Below, one piece after another: positions 41,064 to 49,089 of a stretch of 64,000 nucleotides of DNA. The DNA comes from a virus. Position numbers and translations under genes: made by a program. The DNA lies in the IMG/VR virus record IMGVR_UViG_3300028666_000022, positions 1 to 64,000 of that record. The stretch is one strand, 5' to 3'. Each line of letters begins with the position of its first letter. The stretch's first letter is position 1. The notes under the pieces are model-generated. The model was not told the origin of the DNA, searched no databases, and saw nothing but the letters and a program-made list of their open reading frames with translations.

Positions 41064-41321
41064 ATGTATAACTATAAAGAAGAAAGAGAAAAGATATTTA
41101 CAGAACAAGGTCAAAAATTGTTTATTAAAATAAGAGATAAATCTAAGGAATTATTATATATTTCTGGTGCTTTTAGATTAGATAAAGTAATTGAAGGTTG
41201 TTTGGGTAATAGTTGGGTTATGCTTGCTTGTATTGATTATTTAGTCGAAACAAAAGAAATTATAGAAGTAAATAAAGATCAGGAAATAGCTGCACAACAC
41301 AGAGTTTTTGTTAAAGGATAA
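41064..41321 (+). CDS. Conserved phage hypothetical
   Basis: 85 residues: YKEEREKIFTEQGQKLFIKI, GNSWVMLACIDYLVE, HRVFVKG. This pattern is frequent in phages and mobile elements and may be a small winged-helix protein. Confidence 0.6.
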   Translation: MYNYKEEREKIFTEQGQKLFIKIRDKSKELLYISGAFRLDKVIEGCLGNSWVMLACIDYLVETKEIIEVNKDQEIAAQHRVFVKG

Positions 41322-41337
41322 ATAAAACGTTTTCTAT

Positions 41338-41368
41338 TGTAACAATATCCATTAAACATACGTATAAT
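41338..41368 (+). promoter_or_regulatory. ECF-type promoter
   Basis: TGTAAC (41338-41343), 17 bases, CGTATAAT. Confidence 0.65.
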
Positions 41369-41404
41369 TAAAATAATAATATTAAATATAATAAATTTTA
41401 AAAT

Positions 41405-42379
41405 ATGAGACACATTAATAACCTTAAAAAAATTAACGATTTTCTTTTATCCTTAGATATTCCTTTTAGAAATGAAGGAAATATTTTTTATTTAAACGAA
41501 GACAAATTTCAAATTCGTTATGTAGATTCAGAAAATCATAAAATGGATTATGAGAAAAGATTTGGCATTAAAGGCATTCCACATAATTACTTTATTAACA
41601 TAACAAAAAAGAATAAAGAATTAGGCATTAGAACGATGTGGATCAAAGATTGGGAATTAGAGGAAACTAAAACAATTACTAGTATAGAAGGAAATGTATT
41701 GACTGATTATAACCGTAAATGGAATGTTTTACAGTCATATATTAAAACTGCAACGGGTAAAATTAATAACCGTGTCTTTGCCAGAGATTGTGAAATAAAA
41801 CAAATAACAAATAAAGAACTTAGACCGTTTTTAGATGAAAATTGTTTCTACGGTTATAGAAGTTCTAATATTAATTTGGGTTTATATCTTAAGAAAGATA
41901 AGAATAATGTTAAAGCTGGTACATTATTAATGTGCTATACATTTGGACACCCTTTCTTTGGAAAGGGTTTGTACGATGTTGAAATAATTAGGGTAGCTAC
42001 AAAACTAAATCACCAAGTAATTGGCGGTGCAAGTAAATTATTAACTAATTTCTTAAAAAATTATCCGGTTTTGAATATAGCTGGTAAAGAAGTTAATGTT
42101 AATAAAATAGTTTTTATAGTCGATGCTGATCACAATGATGCTAAATCTTTAGATACTTTAGGTTTTACTTTTGTCAGTCATTCTGGTAATGGTTTTATGA
42201 ATGTTGAGGCAGCAACAGGAAAAGTATTTCATCGTCAACCAATGCACCATAAACTTATCATGGAAAGAATGGCAAAGGGTGAAGTTTATAGCGTTGCTAA
42301 TGCTGGCTCAATTATTTATACAATAGATAAAAATGAGTATTTGAAAAAACTTGATAATAAAACAGAGGTTGAAAACTAA
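41405..42379 (+). CDS. Hef-like / Mom-like phage protein
   Basis: 324 residues. The C-terminal 200 residues follow the domain often called Hef-like homing endonuclease C-terminus: VFARDCEIKQI, CFYGYRSSNINLGLY, EIIRVATKLNHQVIGGASKL, VDADHNDAKSLDTLGF. That domain has a GNAT/Mom-like acyltransferase pattern rather than a nuclease active site. I see no nuclease motif in the N-terminal 120 residues. A DNA- or RNA-modifying role is possible. Confidence 0.6.
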   Translation: MRHINNLKKINDFLLSLDIPFRNEGNIFYLNEDKFQIRYVDSENHKMDYEKRFGIKGIPHNYFINITKKNKELGIRTMWIKDWELEETKTITSIEGNVLTDYNRKWNVLQSYIKTATGKINNRVFARDCEIKQITNKELRPFLDENCFYGYRSSNINLGLYLKKDKNNVKAGTLLMCYTFGHPFFGKGLYDVEIIRVATKLNHQVIGGASKLLTNFLKNYPVLNIAGKEVNVNKIVFIVDADHNDAKSLDTLGFTFVSHSGNGFMNVEAATGKVFHRQPMHHKLIMERMAKGEVYSVANAGSIIYTIDKNEYLKKLDNKTEVEN

Positions 42380-42411
42380 TTTGTAAAATAGAGAAATTTT
42401 ATAAATATCTA

Positions 42412-42441
42412 TTCTTACAATGTCCACTTAAGATCGTATAA
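42412..42441 (+). promoter_or_regulatory. Degenerate ECF-type promoter
   Basis: CGTATAAT (42434-42441) is intact; the -35 part reads TTCTTACAA instead of TTGTAACAA. Confidence 0.35.
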
Positions 42442-42468
42442 TGTACAAACAACTTAATAAAAACAATT

Positions 42469-42597
42469 ATGAATTACACTGAAATAGAAATTGAAACCAT
42501 TAAAGCTAATGCCTTTGATAAGGGCTGGAGATATGGTTTATTTACTGGTTTAACAATTGTATTAATATGTTTTATTGTTGCGTGTATTTTAATATAA
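42469..42597 (+). CDS. Single-span membrane peptide
   Basis: 42 residues, charged N-terminal helix followed by GLFTGLTIVLICFIVACILI. Confidence 0.5.
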   Translation: MNYTEIEIETIKANAFDKGWRYGLFTGLTIVLICFIVACILI

Positions 42598-42603
42598 CAT
42601 TAT

Positions 42604-42634
42604 TGTAACAATGTCCATAAAATATACGTATATT
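42604..42634 (+). promoter_or_regulatory. ECF-type promoter of a structured RNA
   Basis: TGTAAC (42604-42609), 17 bases, CGTATATT (42627-42634). Transcription would begin close to the first base of the helix at 42643. Confidence 0.65.
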
Positions 42635-42642
42635 ATAACATA

Positions 42643-42777
42643 GTTCATTCAAATGAATTAAGACTGGAGTTTAAGAGACTCTAATAAAGGATAAGCCAAC
42701 TAAAATAAAAATGGCTAAAGATAAAATGTCTTTCGAGAAGAAGAGAGGAAGCAGTCAATAAATTTGTTTGAATGAAC
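42643..42777 (+). ncRNA. Candidate structured RNA closed by a 17-bp helix
   Basis: 42643-42659 pairs with 42761-42777 over 17 positions (two G-U pairs). Inside, GACTG (42662) pairs with CAGTC (42752), and three hairpins follow: GAGT/ACTC (42667/42678), AGCCA/TGGCT (42694/42712) and AAAGA/TCTTT (42717/42729). A 16-codon ORF (42711-42761, MAKDKMSFEKKRGSSQ) lies inside. It directly follows an ECF-type promoter. Role unknown: decoy RNA, regulator or leader of the next gene. Confidence 0.55.
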
Positions 42778-42821
42778 GAATAATTAAAATATGTATTAGT
42801 ATAAATCAAACCAAAATTATT

Positions 42822-43106
42822 ATGTATACAAAAGGAAATTGGACAATAGACGGTTCACAAATAGTATCTGTAGAAAACCATAAAGAAATGGATCAATCAA
42901 ACGAAACTATTTGCGATTTTAATCCCGAAACAGAATATCCAACAGTACACGAAAGAAGTGTAAAAGAATCTTTTGAAAATGCTAAACTTATTTGTAAAGC
43001 TCCACAAATGTATGAAGCTATCAAAGAAGTATTAGATCTATTCGATGGTAATGGTGTTCCAAATATCGAATGGATTAAAAATCGACTTACTGAAAGTATA
43101 TCTTAA
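42822..43106 (+). CDS. Conserved phage hypothetical, NAKLICKAPQMYEA type
   Basis: 94 residues: YTKGNWTIDGSQIVSVENHK and ESFENAKLICKAPQMYEAIK. Common in phages of many hosts without known function. The ATG at 42822 follows the ATAAATCAAACCAAAATT leader; the longer frame from 42768 would start inside the RNA element. Confidence 0.65.
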   Translation: MYTKGNWTIDGSQIVSVENHKEMDQSNETICDFNPETEYPTVHERSVKESFENAKLICKAPQMYEAIKEVLDLFDGNGVPNIEWIKNRLTESIS

Positions 43107-43121
43107 AATAAATTAAATCTT

Positions 43122-43286
43122 ATGCGAAGACATAAATTATTATCTGAAATATTTGAACATGCTAAAGTTATTGGAGCAAATACAAATACATTAGCTTTTT
43201 TAATAGCAACAATGACAGATAAAGCACTTACAAAATTTCATAAAGAATTTATGAAAAAACAACCATATAAAGAAAATAACAAATAA
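43122..43286 (+). CDS. Small hypothetical
   Basis: 54 residues, basic helical, MRRHKLLSEIFEHAKVIGAN. Confidence 0.5.
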   Translation: MRRHKLLSEIFEHAKVIGANTNTLAFLIATMTDKALTKFHKEFMKKQPYKENNK

Positions 43287-43295
43287 TCTAATCTT

Positions 43296-43553
43296 ATGTC
43301 AAGATTCATCCTTAGAAACCAAGATAAAATATCAAAAGCTTTAGGTAAGGATTATGTTAAGCTTTTATTAGATAGCCTTAAGGATCATTTTAATTCTAAT
43401 AAGGAAATAGAAGAACATACATATGAGAATCTAAAGTATAAGATAATACACATACAGAATGTACAAAAGAATACTGATTCAATATTTGAGTTTGCAATAG
43501 TAAAGAAAACATTCGATGTTTATACTCTTGCTTATTATTCTTGTATGAGTTAA
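43296..43553 (+). CDS. Small hypothetical
   Basis: 85 residues, MSRFILRNQDKISKALGKDY. 9 bases after the previous gene. Unknown. Confidence 0.55.
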   Translation: MSRFILRNQDKISKALGKDYVKLLLDSLKDHFNSNKEIEEHTYENLKYKIIHIQNVQKNTDSIFEFAIVKKTFDVYTLAYYSCMS

Positions 43554-43574
43554 AAACCTAAAATAAATAATATC

Positions 43575-43760
43575 ATGACTGTAGATGAATTTATAATAGT
43601 ATTACAAAATCTGAATCCTGCTTTAAGAGCAAAGGAAATTGTAATAACTGCACCAAATGGATTACAGTTTGAACCAAAAGTAAAACAACAACTAATTGAA
43701 CCCTATAATATTTTTGGTGGTATTGAAAACGTTAAAAGCATGGTAATAACTTATGAATAA
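43575..43760 (+). CDS. Small hypothetical, TVDEFI type
   Basis: 61 residues: MTVDEFIIVLQNLNPALRAK and VITAPNGLQFEPKVK. A short form seen in phages; function unknown. Confidence 0.55.
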   Translation: MTVDEFIIVLQNLNPALRAKEIVITAPNGLQFEPKVKQQLIEPYNIFGGIENVKSMVITYE

Positions 43761-43799
43761 ATGTTTATTAACAATGTACATAATTAATACCATAAGAAA

Positions 43800-43976
43800 A
43801 TGAAATATAATTCAATTGTATTATTAAAAAATAATGAACCAGTTAAACTATTTGATAACTGGTTCAATGCAGGTAAATGGACTGATGAGAATATTAAATC
43901 AGAACATACTTTATATTCATTTAAAAAACTTAATTATTTTAAATCATTATTATACAAATTAGAAATATGGTTATGA
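43800..43976 (+). CDS. Small hypothetical
   Basis: 58 residues, MKYNSIVLLKNNEPVKLFDN. It overlaps the next start by ATGA. Confidence 0.45.
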   Translation: MKYNSIVLLKNNEPVKLFDNWFNAGKWTDENIKSEHTLYSFKKLNYFKSLLYKLEIWL

Positions 43977-44191
43977 ATAAAATAAACTTTTCCATGAGTA
44001 GAATGTACAATTATTTTATTTTTTCGAAAACACTAGATAAAATAAAATCAACACTAAGAAGAGATTTAGATTCAAAACTAGAATCAGATCTATTTACTGA
44101 ATTATACTTAAAACTAGATTCAGAATTAGAAGTAGAATTCTATGATGAACTAGATTCAGATATAGCAAGATCTATTTACAAAATTATTTAA
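43973..44191 (+). CDS. x-x-E-L microprotein
   Basis: 72 residues. SKLESDLFTELYLKLDSEL shows L at every fourth residue and the register runs on through EVEFYDELDSDI, about eight repeats. One of the clearest bridges between the pure SEL tracts and diverged members. Confidence 0.65.
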   Translation: MNKINFSMSRMYNYFIFSKTLDKIKSTLRRDLDSKLESDLFTELYLKLDSELEVEFYDELDSDIARSIYKII

Positions 44192-44201
44192 ATAAAACCA
44201 A

Positions 44202-44411
44202 ATGAAAAATATTTTATTAAAAATTGGCGATACTGTAGAATTATATAATGGAACTAAAGGTACTGTTAGTGCTTTGAACTTAGAAACATATGAAATTGAA
44301 ATATCTAATCCAAATTCATATCCACAATGGTTTCATAAAATGAATATTAAAACCTTAAATAGTAAAGAAGTACTAGCTCAAGATTTAATAATTGAACCTT
44401 ATTTTTTGTAA
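44202..44411 (+). CDS. Small SH3/KOW-like protein
   Basis: 69 residues: LLKIGDTVELYNGTKGTVSA is a KOW-like beta turn. Its stop TAA is inside the next TGTAAC. Confidence 0.55.
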   Translation: MKNILLKIGDTVELYNGTKGTVSALNLETYEIEISNPNSYPQWFHKMNIKTLNSKEVLAQDLIIEPYFL

Positions 44412-44437
44412 CATTTCAATCTTATCTCACGTATAAT
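44407..44437 (+). promoter_or_regulatory. ECF-type promoter
   Basis: TGTAAC (44407-44412), 17 bases, CGTATAAT. Confidence 0.65.
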
Positions 44438-44453
44438 ATAAAAACAATACTAT

Positions 44454-44705
44454 ATGAAAACAATAATTGTAATTTCAATAATTTATCTTATTAGTTTTGT
44501 CGGTGCTTATTTCTTTATTAAAAAAGCATATTCTAAAAATGGTAAATGGTTTGATCTTAATCCAGATTTTGTTGATTTTTTAATTGTTATTTTACCTTTA
44601 AGTAATACAATATTAGGTTTTATGTTTATCTTTGGTGTTTGGAGAAAAGATAGAAAGAAATATGATCATAACCTATCTAAATTCTTTGGAGTTAAAAAAT
44701 TATAA
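44454..44705 (+). CDS. Membrane protein
   Basis: 83 residues with two spans (residues 3-22 and 40-63) and a basic end. Unknown. Confidence 0.55.
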   Translation: MKTIIVISIIYLISFVGAYFFIKKAYSKNGKWFDLNPDFVDFLIVILPLSNTILGFMFIFGVWRKDRKKYDHNLSKFFGVKKL

Positions 44706-44745
44706 TGATATTTACTTTTTTCATAATTGTTTGTTTGGTTTGTTT

Positions 44746-44785
44746 AACTCCCCTTCGGTTATTGGTTTACCTAGGGGAGTTTTAC
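44746..44785 (+). terminator. Intrinsic terminator
   Basis: AACTCCCC pairs with GGGGAGTT around a 20-base loop, then a T-run. The same stem, in longer form, occurs at 60190. Confidence 0.75.
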
Positions 44786-44807
44786 TGTTTTAAAAAGATT
44801 TGATGAG

Positions 44808-44948
44808 ATGGTAAATATTGAATACAATAAAAATTTTAACCTTAATTTTATTTTCAATGTCATTGATAATTTATATTTTACTTTAGTTGATTTAGTGCAG
44901 CAAGAAGGTAGAATGATATTTGCTTCTGAATTAGATGAGATAATATAA
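44808..44948 (+). CDS. x-x-E-L family-like microprotein, weak register
   Basis: 46 residues, MVNIEYNKNFNLNFIFNVID. Start and acidic end (ASELDEII) fit the family, but the four-residue phase is poor. First member of the 44.8-47.6 kb array. Confidence 0.45.
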   Translation: MVNIEYNKNFNLNFIFNVIDNLYFTLVDLVQQEGRMIFASELDEII

Positions 44949-44959
44949 TAACATGTCTT

Positions 44960-45124
44960 ATGAAGAATAAAATATTAGTTGATGCTTTACATCAAAAAGG
45001 AAATTATCTTAATATGGAAAATATTAATTTAAATGTAGATTTAAAAATGAGTTTTGGTGAAGATTTAGAGACATTTCACAGAGAATTTGATGTGGCATTA
45101 TTAATTTCATTATATAATAATTAA
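44960..45124 (+). CDS. x-x-E-L microprotein
   Basis: 54 residues. INLNVDLKMSFGEDLETF keeps the register for five steps (NL, DL, SF, DL, TF). Confidence 0.5.
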   Translation: MKNKILVDALHQKGNYLNMENINLNVDLKMSFGEDLETFHREFDVALLISLYNN

Positions 45125-45132
45125 ATAATTTT

Positions 45133-45354
45133 ATGAAAAATATAATTATTGATATTCTACTAAAAAGAGAACTATGTAAGATGAAAAGTATTATTAATTC
45201 TGTTCGAATGAATGATGATAACATAGAGGATTATTTAAATACTAATTTATATTTAATATTGAAAGCAAACTTAATATTTGAAATAAATAATGACTTTGGT
45301 ATTAATTTAGATACAGAACTAAGTTCTGATATAGATACTGAGTTTTTAAACTAA
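45133..45354 (+). CDS. x-x-E-L microprotein
   Basis: 73 residues. The end GINLDTELSSDIDTEFLN is in register; the first half (IIIDILLKRELCKMKSIIN) is more hydrophobic than in other members. Confidence 0.5.
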   Translation: MKNIIIDILLKRELCKMKSIINSVRMNDDNIEDYLNTNLYLILKANLIFEINNDFGINLDTELSSDIDTEFLN

Positions 45355-45361
45355 TTGCTAA

Positions 45362-45712
45362 ATGAAAAAGTTTATAATAGACATATACAATAATAAGTTT
45401 CAGTTATATTTGGGTTTTACTTTGGTATCTGAGTCTGGTTTTAGTATTGAGCAACCAGATGAATTTTTTAATGAAAAATATTTTACACTATATGAATTAA
45501 AGACATTAGAGGAATTTCAGAGACAAGGATTTGCAAAATATTTATTATATCAGATATTTGATTATGTAAAGAATGAACTTAGGATTAATATTATTACATT
45601 AATTGTTTATAAAAATAATCATAGTGCAGTAAATTTATATTTAGATAGTGGATTTGAAATATATAATGACTATGATGATTCATATTCACTAATAAAAACT
45701 TTTGTCTTATGA
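45362..45712 (+). CDS. GNAT acetyltransferase
   Basis: 116 residues. Motif A is EFQRQGFAKYLLYQIFDYVK (acetyl-CoA loop Q/RxxGxA) and motif B is NNHSAVNLYLDSGFEIYND. It is the only recognisable enzyme inside this microprotein array and is coupled by TTATGA to the next small ORF. Target unknown. Confidence 0.8.
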   Translation: MKKFIIDIYNNKFQLYLGFTLVSESGFSIEQPDEFFNEKYFTLYELKTLEEFQRQGFAKYLLYQIFDYVKNELRINIITLIVYKNNHSAVNLYLDSGFEIYNDYDDSYSLIKTFVL

Positions 45713-45876
45713 AAAATGAAGTTTTAAATAATAGTAATATGTTCTCTAATTTACATATGTTTCATAGTGAATTAGGTACTGACTTAGATTCTGAATTATT
45801 TTATAAAGTTTCAATTAGAAATGAATATGTTGAATTAAATGTTATTTTTTATGAGGAGTTAAATTTTGATAATTAA
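45709..45876 (+). CDS. x-x-E-L microprotein
   Basis: 55 residues. HSELGTDLDSELFYKV in the centre; it starts inside the stop of the acetyltransferase gene. Confidence 0.55.
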   Translation: MKNEVLNNSNMFSNLHMFHSELGTDLDSELFYKVSIRNEYVELNVIFYEELNFDN

Positions 45877-45892
45877 TTAAAATAGATATTAT

Positions 45893-46078
45893 ATGAATAA
45901 TATTGAAAATTTAAATAGTTTGGAAAATAATTTATTTTTGTTACATAATAGTTTTAATATATTAACAAATAATACTCTAGATTTAGATTTATACTTTTTC
46001 GTTGATAAAACATTATGTGAAGAAATGGAAGTTGTTATATCATTAATTGAATTAGAATTAAAGTATGAATTACATTAA
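45893..46078 (+). CDS. x-x-E-L microprotein
   Basis: 61 residues. NNTLDLDLYFFVDKTLCEEM keeps register through five steps, ending ELELKYELH. Confidence 0.55.
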   Translation: MNNIENLNSLENNLFLLHNSFNILTNNTLDLDLYFFVDKTLCEEMEVVISLIELELKYELH

Positions 46079-46090
46079 ATAAATTTAGTA

Positions 46091-46267
46091 ATGGTAAATA
46101 TTGAAAAAGAAATTTATTTGAAGAATAGTTATAATTTGTTTATATACTTATTAGAATGTTCTTTAGATTTTAAATTAGATGTTTATTTAAATGATAATTT
46201 ATATAATAATTTGAATGATGAATTAAGAATTGAATTAAGTAATATATTAAACGATGAGTTAAAATAG
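46091..46267 (+). CDS. x-x-E-L microprotein
   Basis: 58 residues. NDNLYNNLNDELRIELSNIL then NDELK, seven steps in register. MVNIEKEI start as at 44808. Confidence 0.6.
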   Translation: MVNIEKEIYLKNSYNLFIYLLECSLDFKLDVYLNDNLYNNLNDELRIELSNILNDELK

Positions 46268-46271
46268 GTAT

Positions 46272-46478
46272 ATGAAAAACAAAGAGATTGTTTTAAAGAA
46301 GAAAGGAAAATTATATTATTCATTTGGTTCTAAAGATATTGATTTAAATGATGGGTTAAATAATATGATTAGAAAATCTATTAATAATAAGCTTTATTTT
46401 GAATTTAATGAATTATATTCTGATATTAATAACAACATAAATGATTTAGATGGTGATTTGTTTCGAGAATTGAGGTAA
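46272..46478 (+). CDS. x-x-E-L microprotein
   Basis: 68 residues. NNKLYFEFNELYSDINNNIN in the middle and DGDLFRELR at the end. The N-terminus VLKKKGKLYYSFGSKDIDL is unusually basic. Confidence 0.5.
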   Translation: MKNKEIVLKKKGKLYYSFGSKDIDLNDGLNNMIRKSINNKLYFEFNELYSDINNNINDLDGDLFRELR

Positions 46479-46494
46479 ATATAATATTCGTATT

Positions 46495-46683
46495 ATGATT
46501 AACAAAGTAGAGTTTATATTTCATCATTTAGATATTTTACGTAGTGATTTGACTATTGATTTAGATGATAAATTAAAGTATAATTTTTCTATATTATTAA
46601 GTAGGAATTTATATATTAATTTACGTTTAGATATGAGTAATGAATTTGATGTTGAAATAGAAAATGATATAAAACAATTATAG
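46495..46683 (+). CDS. x-x-E-L microprotein, long register
   Basis: 62 residues. From DLDDKLKYNFSILLSRNL on to DVEIENDI the fourth position is L, L, F, L, L, L, M, F, I, I: ten consecutive steps. Confidence 0.6.
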   Translation: MINKVEFIFHHLDILRSDLTIDLDDKLKYNFSILLSRNLYINLRLDMSNEFDVEIENDIKQL

Positions 46684-46685
46684 TT

Positions 46686-46868
46686 ATGCTTAATAAAGTA
46701 ATAAAACTAGAATTAGCTGAATTTTTTGTCTATGGTTTAGGAAACGAAATAGAAAAAGAATTATCTATGACGAACTTATCCTATTGTAATTTAAGTTTAG
46801 AATTATATGATACTATATATGATAATTATAATAATTTGGATGACGAATTAAAGAATGATTTAAATTAA
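46686..46868 (+). CDS. x-x-E-L microprotein
   Basis: 60 residues, MLNKVIKLELAEFF; register seen in SLELYDTIYDNY and again in DDELKNDLN after a one-residue slip. Confidence 0.5.
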   Translation: MLNKVIKLELAEFFVYGLGNEIEKELSMTNLSYCNLSLELYDTIYDNYNNLDDELKNDLN

Positions 46869-46877
46869 TATATTCAT

Positions 46878-47063
46878 ATGAAAAACAATAAAACATTAGA
46901 GTTTGAATTAAGAAGTAATTTATATGCTAGATTAAATTCTATGTTTGATTTTAAATTTGATTTAATATGTGAATTAGATAGAAAATATAATTTAGATTTG
47001 AGGCAGGAAATTTTTATTGAATTTGATGATGAATTGACATGGAATGAAATAAATATTATATAA
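46878..47063 (+). CDS. x-x-E-L microprotein
   Basis: 61 residues. EFELRSNLYARLNSMFDFKF is in register for five steps; the end is more tryptophan- and isoleucine-rich. Confidence 0.55.
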   Translation: MKNNKTLEFELRSNLYARLNSMFDFKFDLICELDRKYNLDLRQEIFIEFDDELTWNEINII

Positions 47064-47068
47064 ATTGT

Positions 47069-47242
47069 ATGAAAAACATTGAACTTATACATTCATATCC
47101 TTTTACTTATAAATTATATGATCTTACTGATGATTTAATTATAGATACAATAAGCAGTAATTTAAATCATAAAACGTTTGATGATATTAATATAATTGAT
47201 TTAGATGAATTAAGATCAGAACTATCTTTAATATTAGAATAA
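47069..47242 (+). CDS. x-x-E-L microprotein
   Basis: 57 residues, MKNIELIHSYPFTYKLYDL start; the end DELRSELSLILE is in register and resembles the SEL tracts at DNA level (TCAGAACTATCTTTAATA). Confidence 0.55.
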   Translation: MKNIELIHSYPFTYKLYDLTDDLIIDTISSNLNHKTFDDINIIDLDELRSELSLILE

Positions 47243-47250
47243 ATATTTAT

Positions 47251-47448
47251 ATGGTTAATAAGGAAATAATTGGAGTAAATATAATAGAATTTGATGATTT
47301 ACTTCTTGTTGATTTAAAACAATTAAGGTTTAATGAAATTGAATACGGGCTTGATGATTATATTTATATTAATTTAATTAGAGATGTTTATAATACATTA
47401 CATAATGAATTAGAGATTATATTATGGGATGAAATAGAAATTATATAA
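47251..47448 (+). CDS. x-x-E-L microprotein
   Basis: 65 residues, MVNKEIIGVNIIEFDDLLLV. The register is broken in the middle but returns near the end (HNELEIILWDEIEII). Confidence 0.45.
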   Translation: MVNKEIIGVNIIEFDDLLLVDLKQLRFNEIEYGLDDYIYINLIRDVYNTLHNELEIILWDEIEII

Positions 47449-47453
47449 ATGAT

Positions 47454-47636
47454 ATGAAAAATTTTGAAACATGTCTTTTGCTTGAAAGGAAAATAAATCT
47501 GGATATTTATGATTCTTTATATAAAGATATATTAGGTGAAATCAGTTCTGTTTTATATTTTTATACATATGATAATGATTTGAGAATTGAGCTAACAACT
47601 GAATTAAATCGAGAATTAAAGTTTATGTTAGAATAA
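47454..47636 (+). CDS. x-x-E-L microprotein
   Basis: 60 residues. The end NDLRIELTTELNRELKFMLE is five perfect steps. Confidence 0.6.
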   Translation: MKNFETCLLLERKINLDIYDSLYKDILGEISSVLYFYTYDNDLRIELTTELNRELKFMLE

Positions 47637-47652
47637 TAAAATAATATGTTTT

Positions 47653-48153
47653 ATGGTTAATAAAGAAATTAAATTAGAATCTATTTCAGAATATTTTAAA
47701 TGGGAAATCACATTAGATTTAGATTTTGCATTAGATTCAAAAGGTAATTTAGTTAAAGACTCTAATGAATTAACAAAAGAATTTAAGATTGAATATCTTG
47801 ATGATATACCTCAAAATTATACCAGAGTTTATCTTTATGGTGTATTTGAAGTAATTAAGGATTGTATTAGATCAAATAAGAAATTTATAAAGTTTAATGA
47901 AGAACCAATACGTGTAATGATTAAAACCACTGATGATTGGTCACCAAATTTTGACAACAACAAAGTAAAATTATCTTATCTTGGATTAATAGCTAAAAAT
48001 ACATATAGAGTATGTATTTGGGGTGCTGATGATTGTGGAATGGAATATGATACTCCAAATAAAAATGATGCAAAAACAATGTTTGAAAAATTAAAACAAC
48101 AAGGAATTGTTACTAAAAAGGAATTGGAAAAATTAAAATTTAATTTTTGTTAA
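47653..48153 (+). CDS. Hypothetical with microprotein-like start
   Basis: 166 residues. The opening MVNKEIKLESISEYF resembles the preceding microproteins, but the rest is a different, folded protein (KLSYLGLIAKNTYRVCIWGA, later DAKTMFEKLKQQGI). It may have captured a family start by recombination. Function unknown. Confidence 0.55.
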   Translation: MVNKEIKLESISEYFKWEITLDLDFALDSKGNLVKDSNELTKEFKIEYLDDIPQNYTRVYLYGVFEVIKDCIRSNKKFIKFNEEPIRVMIKTTDDWSPNFDNNKVKLSYLGLIAKNTYRVCIWGADDCGMEYDTPNKNDAKTMFEKLKQQGIVTKKELEKLKFNFC

Positions 48154-48161
48154 GATATAAT

Positions 48162-48317
48162 ATGAAAAATAAAATTCTGATTCTTTGTTTTGATTCAAGT
48201 CTTTTTAGTGAGTTAACTACTGAAACATTACATATTCAGGATCATATATTTGGTTTTAATATGTATGTTGAAATTAATGACTTTGATGATATTTTAGAAT
48301 TAGAATTAAATTTGTAA
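48162..48317 (+). CDS. x-x-E-L microprotein
   Basis: 51 residues, ending INDFDDILELELNL. Its TAA stop is part of a TGTAAC that has no -10 partner, i.e. a decayed promoter. Confidence 0.5.
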   Translation: MKNKILILCFDSSLFSELTTETLHIQDHIFGFNMYVEINDFDDILELELNL

Positions 48318-48348
48318 CAAACAAGATTTTAATTAAAAAACAAACATT

Positions 48349-48642
48349 ATGAAAACATTTGGAGAAATTGCTAAAAGTCATGGATTTGATTCTGTTAGTG
48401 ATTTTTATAATAATGTCAATAAAGAAATTAATGTGGCTAAAAATAAATCATTTAATGTTGGCGATAAAGTTAAACTAAAAACAATTTATAATGCCACACA
48501 TTTTGGAAAAGAAAATATATTATCTAAAAACACAACATTTATCATAACCGAAAAAAGTAATTTTACTTTAGATAGTTATAGTATAAAAATTGAAGGTTAT
48601 GATAATTGGTTTTGTGCATCTGTTTTTGAGCTTTGTGTATAA
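48349..48642 (+). CDS. Hypothetical
   Basis: 97 residues: MKTFGEIAKSHGFDSVSDFY then a KOW-like barrel FNVGDKVKLKTIYNATHFGK. Unknown. Confidence 0.55.
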   Translation: MKTFGEIAKSHGFDSVSDFYNNVNKEINVAKNKSFNVGDKVKLKTIYNATHFGKENILSKNTTFIITEKSNFTLDSYSIKIEGYDNWFCASVFELCV

Positions 48643-48692
48643 TAATTAATAATAGTTTTATTGTATTATTTTAATATTATATTCAATTATTT

Positions 48693-48722
48693 TGTAACAA
48701 CTAAAATTTATTCTCGTATACT
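48693..48722 (+). promoter_or_regulatory. ECF-type promoter
   Basis: TGTAAC (48693-48698), 16 bases, CGTATACT, then the ATAAACCAATAAAAACAAA leader. Confidence 0.65.
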
Positions 48723-48750
48723 ATAACATAAACCAATAAAAACAAAGGTC

Positions 48751-49083
48751 ATGATAAAGCTAGAAATTTCAAAAGATAAGAAAGAACTTAAGATTGTTCT
48801 ATTAAATAAAGAAGAATTTATTGAAAAATATGGAAATGACAATCCATATCCTGAAATTTGGGATCTATTAGAAGATAGCGGTTATTTAGGTAATGGATAT
48901 TTTGATCTTACAGATCAGGTTGGGTTAACATCTTCTCCAATTATTGGTTACGATATTGACATAGATGATAAAGGAAATTTTGTTGAAGGCGATGTATATT
49001 GGTATCCAGATTATCAAGTAATTAATCCCTTTAGAATTTTATTAGAACAAGGTAAAGTTGTATTTGTAAATTCAGAAAATTAA
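48751..49083 (+). CDS. Conserved hypothetical
   Basis: 110 residues: IWDLLEDSGYLGNGYFDLTD and GLTSSPIIGYDI, acidic. I recall this arrangement in phage and plasmid hypotheticals. Confidence 0.6.
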   Translation: MIKLEISKDKKELKIVLLNKEEFIEKYGNDNPYPEIWDLLEDSGYLGNGYFDLTDQVGLTSSPIIGYDIDIDDKGNFVEGDVYWYPDYQVINPFRILLEQGKVVFVNSEN

Positions 49084-49089
49084 ATTATT

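Noticed and set aside
45024-47092. Minus-strand ORFs opposite the microproteins
   Set aside because: They arise from low-complexity AT-rich codons and lack promoters and leaders of the types seen here.
48313-48340. ECF-type promoter at 48313
   Set aside because: TGTAAC is present but the -10 position reads AATTAAAA; treated as decayed and not counted.
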